Part shown: positions 1 through 6,686 of the stretch, one piece after another
Layout: each line of letters starts with the position of its first letter
Position numbering within the stretch: position 1 is the first letter of the stretch
Origin: CAVQFO01 sp963711725
GTDB lineage: Bacteria; Pseudomonadota; Gammaproteobacteria; Nitrococcales; Aquisalimonadaceae
DNA length: 35,858 nt
Reading direction: 5' to 3'
Assembly (NCBI GenBank): GCA_963711725.1
Contig: CAVQFO010000057.1
Span: forward strand, 1-35,858
The notes under the pieces: model-generated
Seen by the model: the letters and a program-made list of their open reading frames with translations, nothing else
Told to the model about the DNA's origin: nothing
The model's database searches: none
Program-made: the position numbers and the translations under genes

Positions 1-1
1 C

Positions 2-587
2 GATATGGACGACATCTGGTCGAAGGCCAATGTGGTCAAGCAAACCGAGGCGCCACGGAAGCACTCCGTACCGCGCCACCACAACTAGAGCGCCAAGAAC
101 GAGAGCCGGGCGGCATCGCGCTTTTCTGCGCTAAGGACGACCCCATGCAGGTGAAGGTGGGAGAGTTGGTGGCCTACGGGCCGTCGAAGATCCAGCCGGG
201 CTCGGATTGGCAGGTAGGCACTATCCGTTGGCTGCGTTCACCACCAACGGCGGGCTGGAACTGGGAATCGAGCACCTGGCGGACGACGCGCTGGCGGCCG
301 GAAGCAAGGCAGTGCGGGGCCCGGGGTCAGGGGCGGAGTACTTTCGGGCGGTTTTCGTTCCGCGGGTCGATCCGCTGGTGAAGGAAGCGACTTTACTCAC
401 CCCCGCCGCCGTCTACGACGTCGGCGCGGTGCTGAAGCTCAATTTGCGGGAACTGGTGGTCTACGCCCAACTTACGGAGCTTCTGGAAACCACCCGGATG
501 TTCGCCCATTTCCGCTACAAGCTGGTGCAGGCCCCGCCCGACGAACACAGCGCTTCCGCGCCCGGCGCCAAAAGCCCCCTCCGCTGA
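2..587 (+). CDS. PilZ-like domain protein, C-terminal part (partial, frameshifted)
   Basis: The 5' end lies outside the window. Conserved-looking protein sequence runs through three frames: a first segment (DMDDIWSKANVV...) to about 85, a second (GGIALFCAKDDP...VGELVAYGPS...WQVGTIRWL) to about 230, and a third (LELGIEHLADDA...) to the stop at 587. Frames change near 85-110 and near 225-235. The pattern of a basic segment, then GGIALF, VGELVAY, WxVGxIRWL and LELGIE resembles the beta-barrel of PilZ-type (c-di-GMP-binding-like) domains, but the diagnostic arginine motif is not clearly visible here. The C-terminal 100 residues are rich in aliphatic residues and match nothing I recognise. It is convergent with tatC, so it belongs to a different transcript. 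Family assignment is tentative. Confidence 0.45.
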
Positions 588-624
588 CACCGGGCCGCGT
601 CGCATGGCGCGTTCGGCCCCGGTG
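588..624. terminator. Inverted repeat between convergent PilZ-like gene and tatC
   Basis: CACCGGGCCG (588-597) faces CGGCCCCGGTG (614-624), differing by one extra base in the right arm. It sits in the 41-bp gap between two convergent stop codons, where a bidirectional terminator is expected. No T run follows on either strand, so it may be only a weak or Rho-assisted site. Confidence 0.35.
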
Positions 625-628
625 GCGA

Positions 629-1402
629 TTAGCCTTCCTCGTCCTCGTCGGTTTCCGCCGTCGCAGGCGCGGCGTAGAACCGGCACAGCCACAACCCGAT
701 CTCGTAGAGCATCCAGATGGGCACGGCCAGCAGGACTTGAGAGACGATGTCCGGCGGCGTCAGCACCATGCCGATAAAGAAGGCGGCAACCACCACGTAC
801 GGCCGCTTCTGGGCCATGGCCTGGCGGGTCACCACCCCGGTCTTCACCAGCAGAATCGTCGCGATGGGCACCTGAAAAGCGGCGCCGAAGGCGAAAAACA
901 GCGTCAGCACGAAGCTCAGGTACTCGCCCATGTCGGTCATGGGGAGCACGCCCTCAGGCGCGATGCTCGTGAAGAACTTGAATATCAGCGGGAACACGAC
1001 GAAATAGGCAAACGCCGCGCCGATATAGAACAGCGCCACGCTGGCGGCCATCAGCGGCCAGACGAGGCGGCGTTCATGCTTGTAGAGCCCCGGGGCAACG
1101 AACGACCAGAGCTGGTAGAGCAGGTAGGGCATGCACAGGAAGATCGCCAAGATCAGCGACAGCTTCATGGGCACCAGGAAGGTATCGGCCACCTTTGTGG
1201 CGATCATGTGGGAGCCGGCGGGCAAAACCTTGACCAGCGGACCGGCGAACCAGCCGTACAGCCGCTCCGAGAATGGATAAAGACACAGGAAGATCGCGAT
1301 CACCGCGATGGCGCTTCGCATCAGCCGACTGCGCAATTCCAGCAAGTGGCTCAGGAAGGGGCGTTCGGCGTCTTCGGGTTCGATCTCAGCCTTCTCCGCC
1401 AT
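629..1402 (-). CDS. tatC: Sec-independent protein translocase TatC
   Basis: 257-residue inner-membrane protein that, with TatB, forms the receptor recognising twin-arginine signal peptides of folded exported proteins. The N-terminal FLSHLLELRSRL motif, six hydrophobic segments, the conserved first periplasmic loop and the cytoplasmic LYKHERR segment are all present, and the length is normal for the family. The C-terminus is a short acidic tail (DEDEEG). The start codon overlaps the tatB 3' end by 17 bp, so it is probably translationally coupled to tatB. It is the last gene of the his-tat transcript and has no sign of a frameshift. Confidence 0.97.
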   Translation of the reverse strand: MAEKAEIEPEDAERPFLSHLLELRSRLMRSAIAVIAIFLCLYPFSERLYGWFAGPLVKVLPAGSHMIATKVADTFLVPMKLSLILAIFLCMPYLLYQLWSFVAPGLYKHERRLVWPLMAASVALFYIGAAFAYFVVFPLIFKFFTSIAPEGVLPMTDMGEYLSFVLTLFFAFGAAFQVPIATILLVKTGVVTRQAMAQKRPYVVVAAFFIGMVLTPPDIVSQVLLAVPIWMLYEIGLWLCRFYAAPATAETDEDEEG

Positions 1403-1781
1403 GCCGCGGCTCGTCCTTTACTTTGGTTGTGTATGCGGCGTATTCACCGGCATTCGGCTCGGCGGCCTCCTCGGCCGCCGGCGGTTCGTCCGCGGTGTGC
1501 GCCGGCTCACCCTTGGCGGCCGACACACTGCCGGCCTCCGGCGGCATGATGGGGCCGGTCGCATCCTCGGCCAGTTGCTGCCGAATCGCTTCCCGCGCGC
1601 GTTTGAGCTCTTCCAACTCCAACTCCCGCTCGATATCGGAGCGCACATTGGTATACATGGCCCGAGCCCGGCCCACCCACAGCCCGACGGTGCGCGCCAC
1701 CTTGGGCAAGCGCTCGGGGCCGAGGACGATCAGGCCAACGACGAGCAGCAGGAACAGCTCGGAAAAGCCGACATCGAACAT
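1386..1781 (-). CDS. tatB: Sec-independent protein translocase TatB
   Basis: 131 residues. The short N-terminal membrane helix starts MFDVGFSELFLL and is followed by the GPERLP hinge and an amphipathic helix, the standard TatB layout. The C-terminal half is charged and Glu/Ala/Pro-rich and probably disordered, as is usual. TatB works with TatC as signal-peptide receptor in the inner membrane. The conserved Glu near residue 8 of the membrane helix is present. It lies between tatA (34-bp gap containing a strong hairpin) and tatC (17-bp overlap). Confidence 0.95.
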   Translation of the reverse strand: MFDVGFSELFLLLVVGLIVLGPERLPKVARTVGLWVGRARAMYTNVRSDIERELELEELKRAREAIRQQLAEDATGPIMPPEAGSVSAAKGEPAHTADEPPAAEEAAEPNAGEYAAYTTKVKDEPRHGGEG

Positions 1782-1806
1782 CTAGTTAGTCTTTATCGGA
1801 GGGGAA

Positions 1807-1833
1807 GAACACCACTCAGGATGAGTGGTGTTC
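1807..1833 (-). other. Perfect 11-bp hairpin at the tatA-tatB junction
   Basis: GAACACCACTC (1807-1817) and GAGTGGTGTTC (1823-1833) form a perfect 11-bp stem with a 5-nt loop. The structure overlaps the tatA stop codon and its last codons. No run of U follows in the minus-strand transcript, so it looks more like an RNA-stability or partial-termination element than a classical terminator. TatA is needed in large excess over TatB and TatC, and such a hairpin could help produce that ratio (inference). Confidence 0.5.
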
Positions 1834-2061
1834 CTTGGTGTCGCGCTGGGCCTGCTGGGCCGGGGCTTCGCCGTCGTTCGACTCCAGCTTGCCGCGTTCC
1901 TCACTGTCCTTCTTCTCGCCCTCATTCATGGCCGAGCGGAAACCCTTCACGGCGCCGCCCAGGTCATTGCCGATGTTGCGAATCTTCTTGGTGCCGAAAA
2001 TCAGCAGCACGATCAGAAGGATCAACAGGAGGGAACCAACACTCATGCCACCAAAGCCCAT
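1816..2061 (-). CDS. tatA: Sec-independent protein translocase TatA
   Basis: 81 residues with a single N-terminal membrane helix (SVGSLLLILLIVLLIF), the FGTKKI hinge, the amphipathic helix (IGNDLGGAVKGFRSAM) and a hydrophilic tail: the full TatA signature. TatA oligomers form the passage through the inner membrane for folded substrates. The MGFGG start gives the family-typical N-terminus; a second Met five residues on is possible. It sits 29 bp after hisE, so it is most likely read from the histidine operon, a fusion of pathways common in gammaproteobacteria. Confidence 0.95.
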   Translation of the reverse strand: MGFGGMSVGSLLLILLIVLLIFGTKKIRNIGNDLGGAVKGFRSAMNEGEKKDSEERGKLESNDGEAPAQQAQRDTKEHHSS

Positions 2062-2090
2062 GACAACTCTCCTGCGGGATTCGCCCGCGC

Positions 2091-2408
2091 TTACGATTTA
2101 TTCCGGGACGCCTTTTCCTCAATACCCGAGGTACCGAACCGGCGCTCCAGCTCCTCCAGCACCGCCTCGGCGGGAATGTCGAGCGCGGCGAGCATAACCA
2201 TGCTATGGAACCACAGATCGGCGGTTTCATAAACAATGTGCTTGCGTTCACCGTCCTTGGCCGCCAATACCGTTTCGGTGGCCTCTTCTCCGATCTTCTT
2301 CAGTATGGCATCCAGCCCCTTGGCATAGAGGCCGGCCACATAGGAACTCTTGGGATCTGCCGCCTTGCGTTCGCGTAGCACGGCTTCCAGGCGCTGAAAG
2401 GACATCAC
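2091..2408 (-). CDS. hisE: Phosphoribosyl-ATP pyrophosphatase HisE
   Basis: 105 residues of the MazG-like all-alpha pyrophosphohydrolase family. It hydrolyses PR-ATP to PR-AMP and pyrophosphate, the second step of histidine synthesis. The conserved segments KIGEEATETVLAAKD and YETADLWFHSMVML carry the metal-binding Glu/Asp residues. The first codon could be GTG at 2408 or the adjacent ATG at 2405. HisE is a separate gene here, unlike the HisIE fusion of enterics, and lies immediately downstream of hisI. Confidence 0.93.
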   Translation of the reverse strand: MMSFQRLEAVLRERKAADPKSSYVAGLYAKGLDAILKKIGEEATETVLAAKDGERKHIVYETADLWFHSMVMLAALDIPAEAVLEELERRFGTSGIEEKASRNKS

Positions 2409-2811
2409 TCATCGCGCGGGCCTCGGGCTTGTAGATCTGCTCCGGGTCCTTGAGCACGGGATCAGCATTCTCCCAGCCCGCATCGCCGAGCCGCTGAAAA
2501 AAGCAGCTCTCCCGCCCAGTATGACAGGCAATTCCGCCAATTTGTTCCACTTGCAACAGAATTACATCGGCGTCGCAATCTGCCCGAATTTCGCGCACGC
2601 TCTGCGCGTGGCCGGATTCTTCGCCCTTGCGCCAAAGCCGTCCCCGGGAACGGGACCAGTACACGGCGCGACCGCTTCGCGTCGTCTCGGCCAGCGCCTC
2701 GCGGTTCATCCAGGCGAACATCAGCACCCGGCCGGACTCAGCATCCTGGGCGATGGCCGGGATCAGGCCGTCGTCGCTCCAGGCCAGCCGGTCGAGCCAG
2801 GCATCGCTCAC
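2409..2811 (-). CDS. hisI: Phosphoribosyl-AMP cyclohydrolase HisI
   Basis: About 133 residues starting from GTG (SDAWLDRLAWSDDGLIPAI). It opens the adenine ring of PR-AMP in the third step of histidine synthesis. Motifs visible are MFAWMNREAL, YWSRSRGRLWRKGEESGH, DCDADVILLQVEQ and CHTGRESCFF, which hold the zinc and magnesium ligands. The start overlaps the hisF stop as GTGA. The expected stop after DPEQIYKPEAR is missing: the frame stays open to 2248 through hisE. A stop exists one frame over at 2409-2411, so a base is probably lost near 2412-2430. The 3' boundary is therefore estimated. Confidence 0.88.
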
Positions 2812-3602
2812 GCCGCGGTCTCTTCGATCATGCGGCGCACTTCGATTCCGGCTTCGGCCATGAGGGCCTTGGCCTGCTCCAGGGTGTATTCGCCGAAGTG
2901 GAAAATGCTGGCGGCCAGCACGGCATCGGCCTCGCCCACCAGCACGCCATCCACCAGGTGCTGCAGGTTGCCGACTCCGCCGGAAGCGATCACCGGGACA
3001 TCCACGGCGCGGCTGATGGCCCGCGTCAGCTCCAGATCGAAACCTTCCTTGGTGCCGTCGCGGTCCATGCTGGTCAGCAGGATCTCGCCGGCGCCGGCCT
3101 CGGTCATCCGCTGCGCCCACTCCACGGCGTCCAGCCCGGTCGACTTGCGGCCACCGTGGGTAAATACCTCCCAGCGTGGCGGCTCGCCGTCGCGGCTGAC
3201 CCGCTTGGCATCGATGGCCACCACGATGCACTGGGATCCGAAGCGCTCCGCGGCCTCGGCCACGAATTCCGGGCGTTTCACCGCGGCGGTATTGATCGAC
3301 ACCTTGTCGGCGCCGGCATTGAGCATGCGGCGGATATCCACCAACTCGCGGATGCCGCCGCCCACCGTCAGCGGAATGAACACCTGGCCGGCGACCTGCT
3401 CCACCACGTGGGCCATGGTGTCGCGATCCTCGGAGCTGGCGGTGATATCGAGGAAGGTGATTTCGTCGGCGCCTGCCGCGTCGTAGCGCCGGGCGATCTC
3501 CACGGGATCGCCCGCATCGCGGATGTCCACGAACTTGACCCCTTTGACCACGCGGCCGTCGTCCACATCAAGGCAGGGGATCAGGCGTTTGGCGAGCGGC
3601 AT
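2808..3602 (-). CDS. hisF: Imidazole glycerol phosphate synthase cyclase subunit HisF
   Basis: 264-residue TIM barrel. It uses ammonia from HisH to convert PRFAR to imidazole-glycerol phosphate and AICAR. The N-terminal PCLDVDDGRVVKG carries the first catalytic Asp (residue 12), VVAIDAKRV carries the second, and phosphate-binding loops are seen at TVGGGI and VIASGGVG. The ATG at 3602 gives the standard N-terminus; a much longer open frame upstream is chance reading through hisA and part of hisH. It follows hisA by 62 bp and overlaps hisI by 4 bp. Confidence 0.97.
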   Translation of the reverse strand: MPLAKRLIPCLDVDDGRVVKGVKFVDIRDAGDPVEIARRYDAAGADEITFLDITASSEDRDTMAHVVEQVAGQVFIPLTVGGGIRELVDIRRMLNAGADKVSINTAAVKRPEFVAEAAERFGSQCIVVAIDAKRVSRDGEPPRWEVFTHGGRKSTGLDAVEWAQRMTEAGAGEILLTSMDRDGTKEGFDLELTRAISRAVDVPVIASGGVGNLQHLVDGVLVGEADAVLAASIFHFGEYTLEQAKALMAEAGIEVRRMIEETAA

Positions 3603-3664
3603 GAAACCTCGAGGCTGTTGAAGCCAATTTACGCTACACGGGGCGCAGTGCCAGCCACCTCGGC

Positions 3665-4411
3665 TCAGGCGGGCGCTTGGCCCAGCTCGGAAGCCAGACG
3701 CTGGGCTTCGCCCAAGTCCAGGGTGCCTTCGTACAGGGCCCGGCCGATGATGGCGCCGAAAACGCCGTCCTTGGAGGCTTCGCAAAGTTCGCGCACGTCG
3801 TCCATGCTGCTTACTCCGCCGGAGGCGATGACGGGGATGGAAACCTTGCGGGCCAGTTCCCGAGTGGCGCCGGTATTGACGCCCCTCATCATGCCGTCGC
3901 GGCCGATATCGGTGAATACCAGGGCTTCCACGCCGGCCTCCTCGAAACGTACGGCCATATCGGCGGCATCGTGTTTGGAGAGCTTGGACCAGCCTTCCAC
4001 CGCCACCTTGCCGTCCCTGGCGTCCAGGCCGACGATGATGTGGCCGGGAAACTCCAGGCAGGCGTCGTCGACGAAATGCGGCGCGCGAACCGCCTGGGTG
4101 CCGATGATCACATAGTCCACGCCCACATCCAGATAGGTCTGGATGCTGTCGAAATCCCGAATGCCGCCCCCCACCTGGATCTCGACGTCCGGAAAGGTCT
4201 CGGAGATGCGGCCGATGATGTCGGCGTTGACGGGAAAGCCGGCCACGGCGCCGTTGAGATCCACGATATGGATACGCTTGCTGCCGGCCTCGATCCAGCG
4301 TTCGGCCATGGCGACCGGATCGTCCGAGAACACGGTCTCGTCGTCCATGTTGCCTTGGCGCAACCGGACACAACGTCCGTCTTTCAGATCGATGGCGGGT
4401 ATCAGAAGCAT
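3665..4411 (-). CDS. hisA: ProFAR isomerase HisA
   Basis: 248-residue TIM barrel that catalyses the Amadori rearrangement of ProFAR to PRFAR, the fourth step of histidine synthesis. MLLIPAIDLKDGRCVRLRQG carries the N-terminal catalytic Asp and FTDIGRDGMM the second. VGGGIR and VIASGGVS are the phosphate-binding loops. Length is normal and the frame is intact. It is 17 bp downstream of hisH and belongs to the same minus-strand operon. Confidence 0.97.
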   Translation of the reverse strand: MLLIPAIDLKDGRCVRLRQGNMDDETVFSDDPVAMAERWIEAGSKRIHIVDLNGAVAGFPVNADIIGRISETFPDVEIQVGGGIRDFDSIQTYLDVGVDYVIIGTQAVRAPHFVDDACLEFPGHIIVGLDARDGKVAVEGWSKLSKHDAADMAVRFEEAGVEALVFTDIGRDGMMRGVNTGATRELARKVSIPVIASGGVSSMDDVRELCEASKDGVFGAIIGRALYEGTLDLGEAQRLASELGQAPA

Positions 4412-4428
4412 AAACTCTCTCGCTATCG

Positions 4429-5070
4429 TTATACGGTGCCGTCCCAGCGGACGAAGTTCGCCAGCAGGTCGAGCCCGGCATGCTGGCTCTTCTCAGGGTG
4501 GAACTGCGTGGCGAACATATTCTCGCGTGCCACCGCCGCAGTAAAGTCGATTCCGTAGTTGCGGTGCCTGCCACGTCCGCCGGGTCGTCGGGGGCGGCAT
4601 AATAACTGTGCACAAAATAGAACCAACTGTCGTTGGGAATCCCCGCGCCACAAGGGATGATCCCGGTCATGGTGCACCCGGTTCCACCCCATGTGCGGGA
4701 CCTTGAATCGGCCGGGCACCTCGGCCAGGGCAGCCCCGAAGTGCAGCACGCGTCCGGGCACCAGGCCGATGCCGTCAATACCCTGGTTTTCCTCGCTGTG
4801 GCCCAACAGCGCCTGCATGCCCAGGCAGACTCCGAGGAAAGGTTTGGTCTCGGCCACTTCCCGGATCACCTCCAGCAACTCCAGGCGCTGCAGCTCGCTC
4901 ATGCAATCGCGGATGGCGCCCACGCCCGGGAACACGACGCGGTCGGCACGACGGATGTGCTCGGGGTCGTAGGTCACCTCCACCCAGTCGTCGCCGCAGA
5001 CGTACTCCAACGCCTTGGACACCGAACGCAGGTTGCCCATCCCGTAGTCGATCACTGCTATGGTAGCCAT
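4429..5070 (-). CDS. hisH: Imidazole glycerol phosphate synthase glutaminase HisH (two compensating shifts)
   Basis: Class I glutamine amidotransferase subunit that supplies ammonia to HisF. The open frame gives 213 residues with AVIDYGMGNLRSV at the start, the nucleophile motif GVCLGMQAL, and QFHPEKSQ with the His-Glu pair at the end. Between about 4560 and 4655 the reading is nonsense in this frame, while the neighbouring frame reads GIPNDSWFYFVHSYYA, the conserved HisH segment. Two opposite single-base indels therefore bracket this stretch, and the correct protein is restored by reading the other frame. Both active-site regions are unaffected. Confidence 0.93.
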   Translation of the reverse strand: MATIAVIDYGMGNLRSVSKALEYVCGDDWVEVTYDPEHIRRADRVVFPGVGAIRDCMSELQRLELLEVIREVAETKPFLGVCLGMQALLGHSEENQGIDGIGLVPGRVLHFGAALAEVPGRFKVPHMGWNRVHHDRDHPLWRGDSQRQLVLFCAQLLCRPRRPGGRGRHRNYGIDFTAAVARENMFATQFHPEKSQHAGLDLLANFVRWDGTV

Positions 5071-5171
5071 CGAAGCTCAGCCTAAAGAATTTCTGGCGGC
5101 GATCAAGCGCGGCGCGCACCCACCCGCGATATCGGTGCGGGGACGGGGCGGCCAATCACCGGCGCCGGCCC

Positions 5172-5765
5172 TCAGAGGTGTCCTTTGGTGGATGGTGTGA
5201 CATCGGCCATACGCGGATCGGGCTCCGCGGCCATGCGCAGCGCCCGGCCGAAGGCCTTGAACACCGTTTCGATGATGTGGTGGGTGTTACGCCCACGCAG
5301 GCTGTCGATGTGCAGCGTCATCTGGGCGTGATTGACCAACCCCTGGAAGAACTCCCGGAACAGATCCACGTCGAAACCGCCAACCGTGGCGCGGGGAAAA
5401 TCCACATGGTATTCCAGGCCCGGGCGGCCGGAGAAATCCACCACCACCCGCGACAAGGCTTCGTCCAGCGGGCAATAGGCGTGGCCGAAGCGGCGGATGC
5501 CCTTCTTGTCGCCCAACGCCTTGCGCAGCGCCTGGCCCATGGTGATACCCACGTCCTCGACCGTGTGATGAGCGTCGATGTGCAGGTCGCCCTCGGCCCG
5601 GATGTCCAGATCGATCAGCCCATGGCGGGCCACCTGATCCAGCATGTGCTCCAGGAAGGGCACGCCCAATCCAAGATGGGAACTGCCCCGTCCGTCCAGA
5701 TTGAGAGTGGCCTGGACCTGGGTTTCCAACGTATCGCGCTCGACGCTCGCCGTCCGCTCCGCCAT
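5172..5765 (-). CDS. hisB: Imidazoleglycerol-phosphate dehydratase HisB
   Basis: 197-residue monofunctional IGPD (the enteric phosphatase domain is absent). It dehydrates imidazole-glycerol phosphate to imidazole-acetol phosphate. The manganese-binding motifs DIRAEGDLHIDAHHTVEDVG and RGRNTHHIIETVFKAFGRAL are both present, along with FLEHMLDQVARHG. It is the first his gene of this block, 86 bp downstream of dtd and 101 bp upstream of hisH. hisG, hisD and hisC are not in the window and must be elsewhere. Confidence 0.97.
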   Translation of the reverse strand: MAERTASVERDTLETQVQATLNLDGRGSSHLGLGVPFLEHMLDQVARHGLIDLDIRAEGDLHIDAHHTVEDVGITMGQALRKALGDKKGIRRFGHAYCPLDEALSRVVVDFSGRPGLEYHVDFPRATVGGFDVDLFREFFQGLVNHAQMTLHIDSLRGRNTHHIIETVFKAFGRALRMAAEPDPRMADVTPSTKGHL

Positions 5766-5851
5766 GGCTTGCTTGCCGTCCTTCTAGGGATGTCCGAACA
5801 AGCTTCGGATCATAGCACAGGCCGCGCCGGTTCCGAGCGCCCCAGGGCCTT

Positions 5852-6313
5852 TCATGCGCCGCCCTCCGGCGGCGTGCGCAGCCAAAAGGTCACCGGGCCG
5901 TCGTTGGTCAGGCTGACCTGCATGTCCGCCCCGAAACGGCCACTGGCTAGCCGCTCGGGCGGCAGCCGCTGGCCGGCCTTCGCCACAAGATGGTCGAACA
6001 AACGGCGGCCGTCTTCGGGCACGGCGGCGGGCGTAAAGCTGGGGCGGTTACCCTTGCGCGTGTCGGCCGGCAGGGTGAACTGGGGCACCAGCAGGACGGA
6101 GCCCGCAATGTCGATTACCGAGCGGTTCATGCGCCCCTGTTCGTCGGCAAACACCCGATAGGCCAGAAGCCGTTCCAGCAGGCGCTCCGCCGCGGCCTCG
6201 GAATCTCCTTTCTCAACGCCAACCAGCACCAGAAGCCCCGCGCCGATAGCCCCCACCGCCTCTCCCCGGACGCGAACCTCGGCCTGTGTCACCCGCTGCA
6301 ACAACCCAATCAT
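5852..6313 (-). CDS. dtd: D-aminoacyl-tRNA deacylase Dtd
   Basis: 153 residues. It removes D-amino acids (and glycine) mischarged on tRNA in the cytoplasm. MIGLLQRVTQAEV at the start, LLVPQFTLPADTRKGNRPSF in the centre and the NDGPVTFW Gly-cisPro loop near the end are family hallmarks. The usual SQFT motif reads PQFT here; I believe this variant occurs in relatives but have not verified that. It precedes hisB on the same strand and starts at the edge of the gene-free interval that holds the GGA-rich RNA. Confidence 0.95.
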   Translation of the reverse strand: MIGLLQRVTQAEVRVRGEAVGAIGAGLLVLVGVEKGDSEAAAERLLERLLAYRVFADEQGRMNRSVIDIAGSVLLVPQFTLPADTRKGNRPSFTPAAVPEDGRRLFDHLVAKAGQRLPPERLASGRFGADMQVSLTNDGPVTFWLRTPPEGGA

Positions 6314-6401
6314 TACGCCAGTATTTCCCCATTGTTAACAGGGCGTTACAATGCCCACAAAAAGTTCCTGGTCAGGCCCCGCCCAACTCGATCTTCAGAT
6401 A

Positions 6402-6442
6402 TTTCTTACAAAGCCGATCGCCGTTTCCTTACAGAAAGCCGC
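6402..6442 (+). promoter_or_regulatory. Imperfect direct repeat with two CTTACA boxes upstream of the GGA-rich RNA
   Basis: TTTCTTACAAAGCCG (6402-6416) and TTTCCTTACAGAAAGCCG (6424-6441) are imperfect direct repeats, with CTTACA at 6405-6410 and 6428-6433, 23 bp apart. CTTACA is the right half of the GacA/UvrY/LetA-type box (TGTAAG-N6-CTTACA) that activates Csr/Rsm RNAs. The left halves are poorly conserved (CTTCAG and GATCGC). A CACTAT -10-like hexamer follows at 6455-6460 without a good -35, which would fit an activator-dependent promoter. Confidence 0.35.
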
Positions 6443-6460
6443 CTTGTGGGCTGGCACTAT

Positions 6461-6640
6461 AGGGACCGTCACCGACTTCAGGGAAGCTCTTCGCCACGGA
6501 CGGCGTCGGAACTTAAAAATACAAAAGGGACCGGCGCAGAAGAAAAAAACGGAGCGGTGTTTCCCAGGAAGGGGATGCGCAGATCACCTCCAGCCAAGTG
6601 AACGTATGTCAACCGGCGCAACGGATGCGCCGGTTTTTTT
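6461..6640 (+). ncRNA. Candidate CsrB/RsmZ-type GGA-rich regulatory RNA
   Basis: No supportable ORF lies here. Nine GGA triplets occur within about 165 nt, at 6463, 6482, 6498, 6508, 6528, 6551, 6567, 6573 and 6623. Six are within ANGGA, the CsrA/RsmA core site. Several sit in hairpin loops: ACGGAC on stem CGCC/GGCG (6492-6505), AGGAA on stem TTCCC/GGGGA (6561-6575), and ACGGA in the terminator loop (6621-6625). This is the architecture of CsrB/CsrC/RsmX/Y/Z RNAs, which sequester the translational regulator CsrA. The 5' end (about 6461-6467) is inferred from a CACTAT -10-like box; the 3' end is the terminator. No homology search was possible, so the family name rests on motif density and structure. 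Confidence 0.6.
6611..6640 (+). terminator. Strong rho-independent terminator of the GGA-rich RNA
   Basis: AACCGGCGCA (6611-6620) and TGCGCCGGTT (6626-6635) form a perfect 10-bp stem with the loop ACGGA, followed directly by a run of T to 6640. The polarity serves plus-strand transcription only. No plus-strand protein gene ends upstream, which supports a non-coding transcript. Confidence 0.85.
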
Positions 6641-6686
6641 GTGCCTGTTCACGGGGCGCGGGCGGCGCCGCGCCCATCCCGACCGC

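Noticed and set aside
2808..4778. Apparent 656-residue fusion protein ending in HisF
   Set aside because: The N-terminal part is a shifted stretch of hisH and an off-frame reading of hisA; only the last 264 residues (from the ATG at 3602) are HisF.
6611..6640. Terminator assigned to dtd or to the phasin-like gene
   Set aside because: The T run follows the stem only on the plus strand, whereas both flanking genes are on the minus strand.
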